Position numbers and translations under genes: made by a program
Notes under the pieces: generated by a model
Told to the model about the DNA's origin: nothing
What the model saw: only the letters and a program-made list of their open reading frames with translations
The model's database searches: none
Assembly (NCBI RefSeq): GCF_947500605.1
Contig: NZ_CANMSJ010000001.1
Location: forward strand, 186,001-250,000
DNA length: 64,000 nucleotides
From: an uncultured Lacinutrix sp.
Lineage (GTDB): Bacteria > Bacteroidota > Bacteroidia > Flavobacteriales > Flavobacteriaceae
Reading direction: 5' to 3'
Part shown: positions 62,512 through 64,000 of the stretch, piece by piece
Layout of the letters: each line of letters opens with the position of its first letter
Position numbering within the stretch: the stretch's first letter is position 1

Positions 62512-64000
62512 TTAATTTTCTATTTTTACTATTGACATGTTAATATTATATATTTGATTTCCCTTAGCGTTTAGGGCATTGTTAGCGTCTTGTATATTGT
62601 CGAATTTAGCGTAGTAGATGTAATATTTACTAGAATTAATATCGTAGAAAAAATTAACATCTGTAAAACCAGATTGGACAACCTTTGTTAAAAAGGCATT
62701 ACGTTTATTTACATCACTATGTACAGCTAATACTAAATAGTATCCACTTTCTACATTTTTAACGTTCTCTAAAATTTGAATATTATCACTTTGTTCTTCT
62801 CCAAAATCGAAATCATCTACCGTTAATGGATCTGCACTTTTAACCGTATTCTCTATTATACGTTTTAATGCATCTCTATCTTGTGTATAACGCTCGTCTT
62901 CATTATCGAAGGCAGCACGTTTAATTCTTCTTCTGCGTTCAAACTCTGTAGAAACATTAATATCCTCTAGTTTTCTATCTAATTTGTTTTTAGCTTTTAT
63001 AGCTTCCTTTTGTTCAGACTCTAAGCGTTTTATAGTTTTTTTGTAGTAAAGTTCAACATTATCTAACATTATAACACCAGATTCTTTACTATCTTCTTCT
63101 AACTTCTTTAAAGCTTTAATTTCTTCGTTTCTAGTTTTAATAACCTTTTCTAAATCAGATTTAATTGCATTTAAAGCATTGTTTTCTTCACTTATACTTT
63201 TAAAAGGTTTTGGTTTAACGGTAATACCTTGTTCACTTAAATCGTTTTCTTCTTTTAAATCTTGAAGATCTTTATTTTTAATTTCTACTATATCATCAAA
63301 TCTTTGTAGCAATTCACTTTGAGTTGTTTTAGATTTTTCAGTTTGTTTAGTAATACTAAGTATTGCTTCTCCAAGTTTATCAGTAGGTGTAAATTCTTGT
63401 TCTTGTTTAGCTTTTTGTTCAGCTAATAGTGCTGCTTGAGCATCAGCATCTTCTTTAGCTTTTTGCTCTGCTAATAGTGCTGCTTGAGCATCAGCATCTT
63501 CTTTAGCTTTTTGCTCTGCTAATAGTGCTGCTTGAGCATCAGCTTCTTGTTTAGCTTTTTGTTCTGCTAATAGTGCTATTTGAGCATCAGCTTCTTCTTT
63601 AGCCTTTTGTTCTGCTAATAGTGCCGCTTGAGCATCAGCATCTTCTTTAGCTTTTTGTTCTGCTAATAGTGTAGCTTGAGCATCAGCTTCTTCTTTAGCT
63701 TTTTGTTCTGCTAATAGTATTGCTTGAGCATCAGCTTCTTCTTTAGCTTTTTGTTCAGCTAATAGTGCTGCTTGAGCATCAGCTTCTTCTTTAGCTTTTT
63801 GTTCAGCTAATAGTGCTGCTTGAGCATCAGCTTCATCTTTAGCCTTTTGTTCTGCTAATAGTGTAGCTTGAGCATCTGCATCTTCTTTAGCTTTTTGTTC
63901 TGCTAATAGTATTGCTTGAGCATCAGCTTCTTCTTTAGCCTTTTGTTCAGCCAATAGTGCTGCTTGAGCATCAGCTTCTTCTTTAGCTTTTTGTTCAGCT
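62512..64000 (-). CDS. Coiled-coil repeat protein with C-terminal SPOR-like domain (5' part missing)
   Basis: The frame is open to the window edge, so the N-terminus is outside; an in-frame TTG at 63954 lies inside the repeats and is not a start. Visible order: at least 12 copies of a 16-residue repeat (consensus AEQKAKEEADAQAALL), a charged coiled coil (about 190 residues), a basic FERRRRIKRA patch, and a C-terminal SPOR-like domain of about 75 residues (GYYLVLAVHS, KYYIYYAKFD). It is upstream of the sprB-like gene in the position of sprD of F. johnsoniae and may anchor or assist the adhesin at the peptidoglycan. That role is inference. Confidence 0.75.
   Translation of the reverse strand, partial: AEQKAKEEADAQAALLAEQKAKEEADAQAILLAEQKAKEDADAQATLLAEQKAKDEADAQAALLAEQKAKEEADAQAALLAEQKAKEEADAQAILLAEQKAKEEADAQATLLAEQKAKEDADAQAALLAEQKAKEEADAQIALLAEQKAKQEADAQAALLAEQKAKEDADAQAALLAEQKAKEDADAQAALLAEQKAKQEQEFTPTDKLGEAILSITKQTEKSKTTQSELLQRFDDIVEIKNKDLQDLKEENDLSEQGITVKPKPFKSISEENNALNAIKSDLEKVIKTRNEEIKALKKLEEDSKESGVIMLDNVELYYKKTIKRLESEQKEAIKAKNKLDRKLEDINVSTEFERRRRIKRAAFDNEDERYTQDRDALKRIIENTVKSADPLTVDDFDFGEEQSDNIQILENVKNVESGYYLVLAVHSDVNKRNAFLTKVVQSGFTDVNFFYDINSSKYYIYYAKFDNIQDANNALNAKGNQIYNINMSIVKIEN
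63391..64000. repeat. 48-bp tandem repeats encoding the 16-aa coiled-coil unit
   Basis: Eleven complete 48-bp units, one unit cut by the window edge and one degenerate final unit lie in frame. Variants alternate E/D/Q at two positions and A/T/I at a third. Near-identity at DNA level predicts length variation by slippage or recombination. Confidence 0.9.

Noticed and set aside
63427-63954. Protein start at an in-frame TTG in the 48-bp repeats
   Set aside because: Each repeat offers leucine codons that can pose as starts. The frame is open to the window edge, so the true start is outside.
1-64000. tRNA, rRNA, riboswitch or insertion sequence
   Set aside because: I found no cloverleaf, rRNA signature, recognisable aptamer or transposase reading frame on either strand by inspection.

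Overview
The window is A/T-rich DNA with Bacteroidetes-type signals: promoters of the form TTG-N18-21-TAnnTTTG, few Shine-Dalgarno sequences, SprB/PorP/CHU_C gliding and type IX secretion proteins, and typical small families (DUF2461, DUF983, DUF3817, PepSY-like). It fits a Flavobacteriaceae member, probably marine and cold-adapted. This assignment rests on gene families and promoter form only; there is no rRNA or tRNA in the window.

Layout. 1-9.5 kb: the 5' part of a secreted S41-like protein, a membrane LytTR regulator, a TruA-like pseudouridine synthase, a stress/envelope run (Dps, MscS, DUF1328, two small acidic lipoproteins), DUF2461, DUF72 plus a hotdog thioesterase, and an exported TlpA-like thioredoxin. 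9.5-21.4 kb: an M16 lipoprotein peptidase, then two convergent two-gene cassettes. Each cassette pairs a secreted SxxK serine hydrolase with an unusual partner. One partner is a nucleotide-transporter-like membrane protein fused to a HEAT-like domain. The other is an exported dikinase-like protein with the domain order of glucan water dikinase. A PepSY-like protein and a Pmp3/YqaE peptide follow. 21.5-30.5 kb: GNAT, a DbpA-like helicase, a membrane winged-helix regulator with its DNA-binding domain at the C-terminus, a peroxiredoxin-like protein, a succinate-semialdehyde-dehydrogenase-like enzyme, and a KTSC + OLD-nuclease pair followed by DUF2130.

30.5-34.5 kb is a nitric-oxide operon: Rrf2 regulator with three cysteines, an unknown membrane protein, a cupin, quinol NO reductase and truncated haemoglobin. 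Its promoter carries a candidate autoregulatory palindrome over the -33 element. 34.6-41.3 kb looks like a cold-adaptation neighbourhood: three nearly identical cold-shock protein genes, a DEAD-box helicase and a fatty acid desaturase, with an odd zinc-ribbon SDR and a DMT transporter between them.

41.4-42.4 kb is an array of about 74-bp imperfect palindromes, repeated roughly every 145 bp, with a 101-aa GIY-YIG nuclease gene sitting where the right arm of one copy should be. This is my leading candidate for an undescribed system, a nuclease-coupled REP-like element. 42.4-47.6 kb holds a DMT transporter, DUF983, an AraC regulator, a redoxin and an S41 peptidase. 47.6-64 kb is a gliding/adhesin operon on the minus strand: a coiled-coil protein with 48-bp tandem repeats and a SPOR-like end (cut by the window edge), a 4618-aa SprB-like adhesin, and a PorP/SprF outer-membrane partner.
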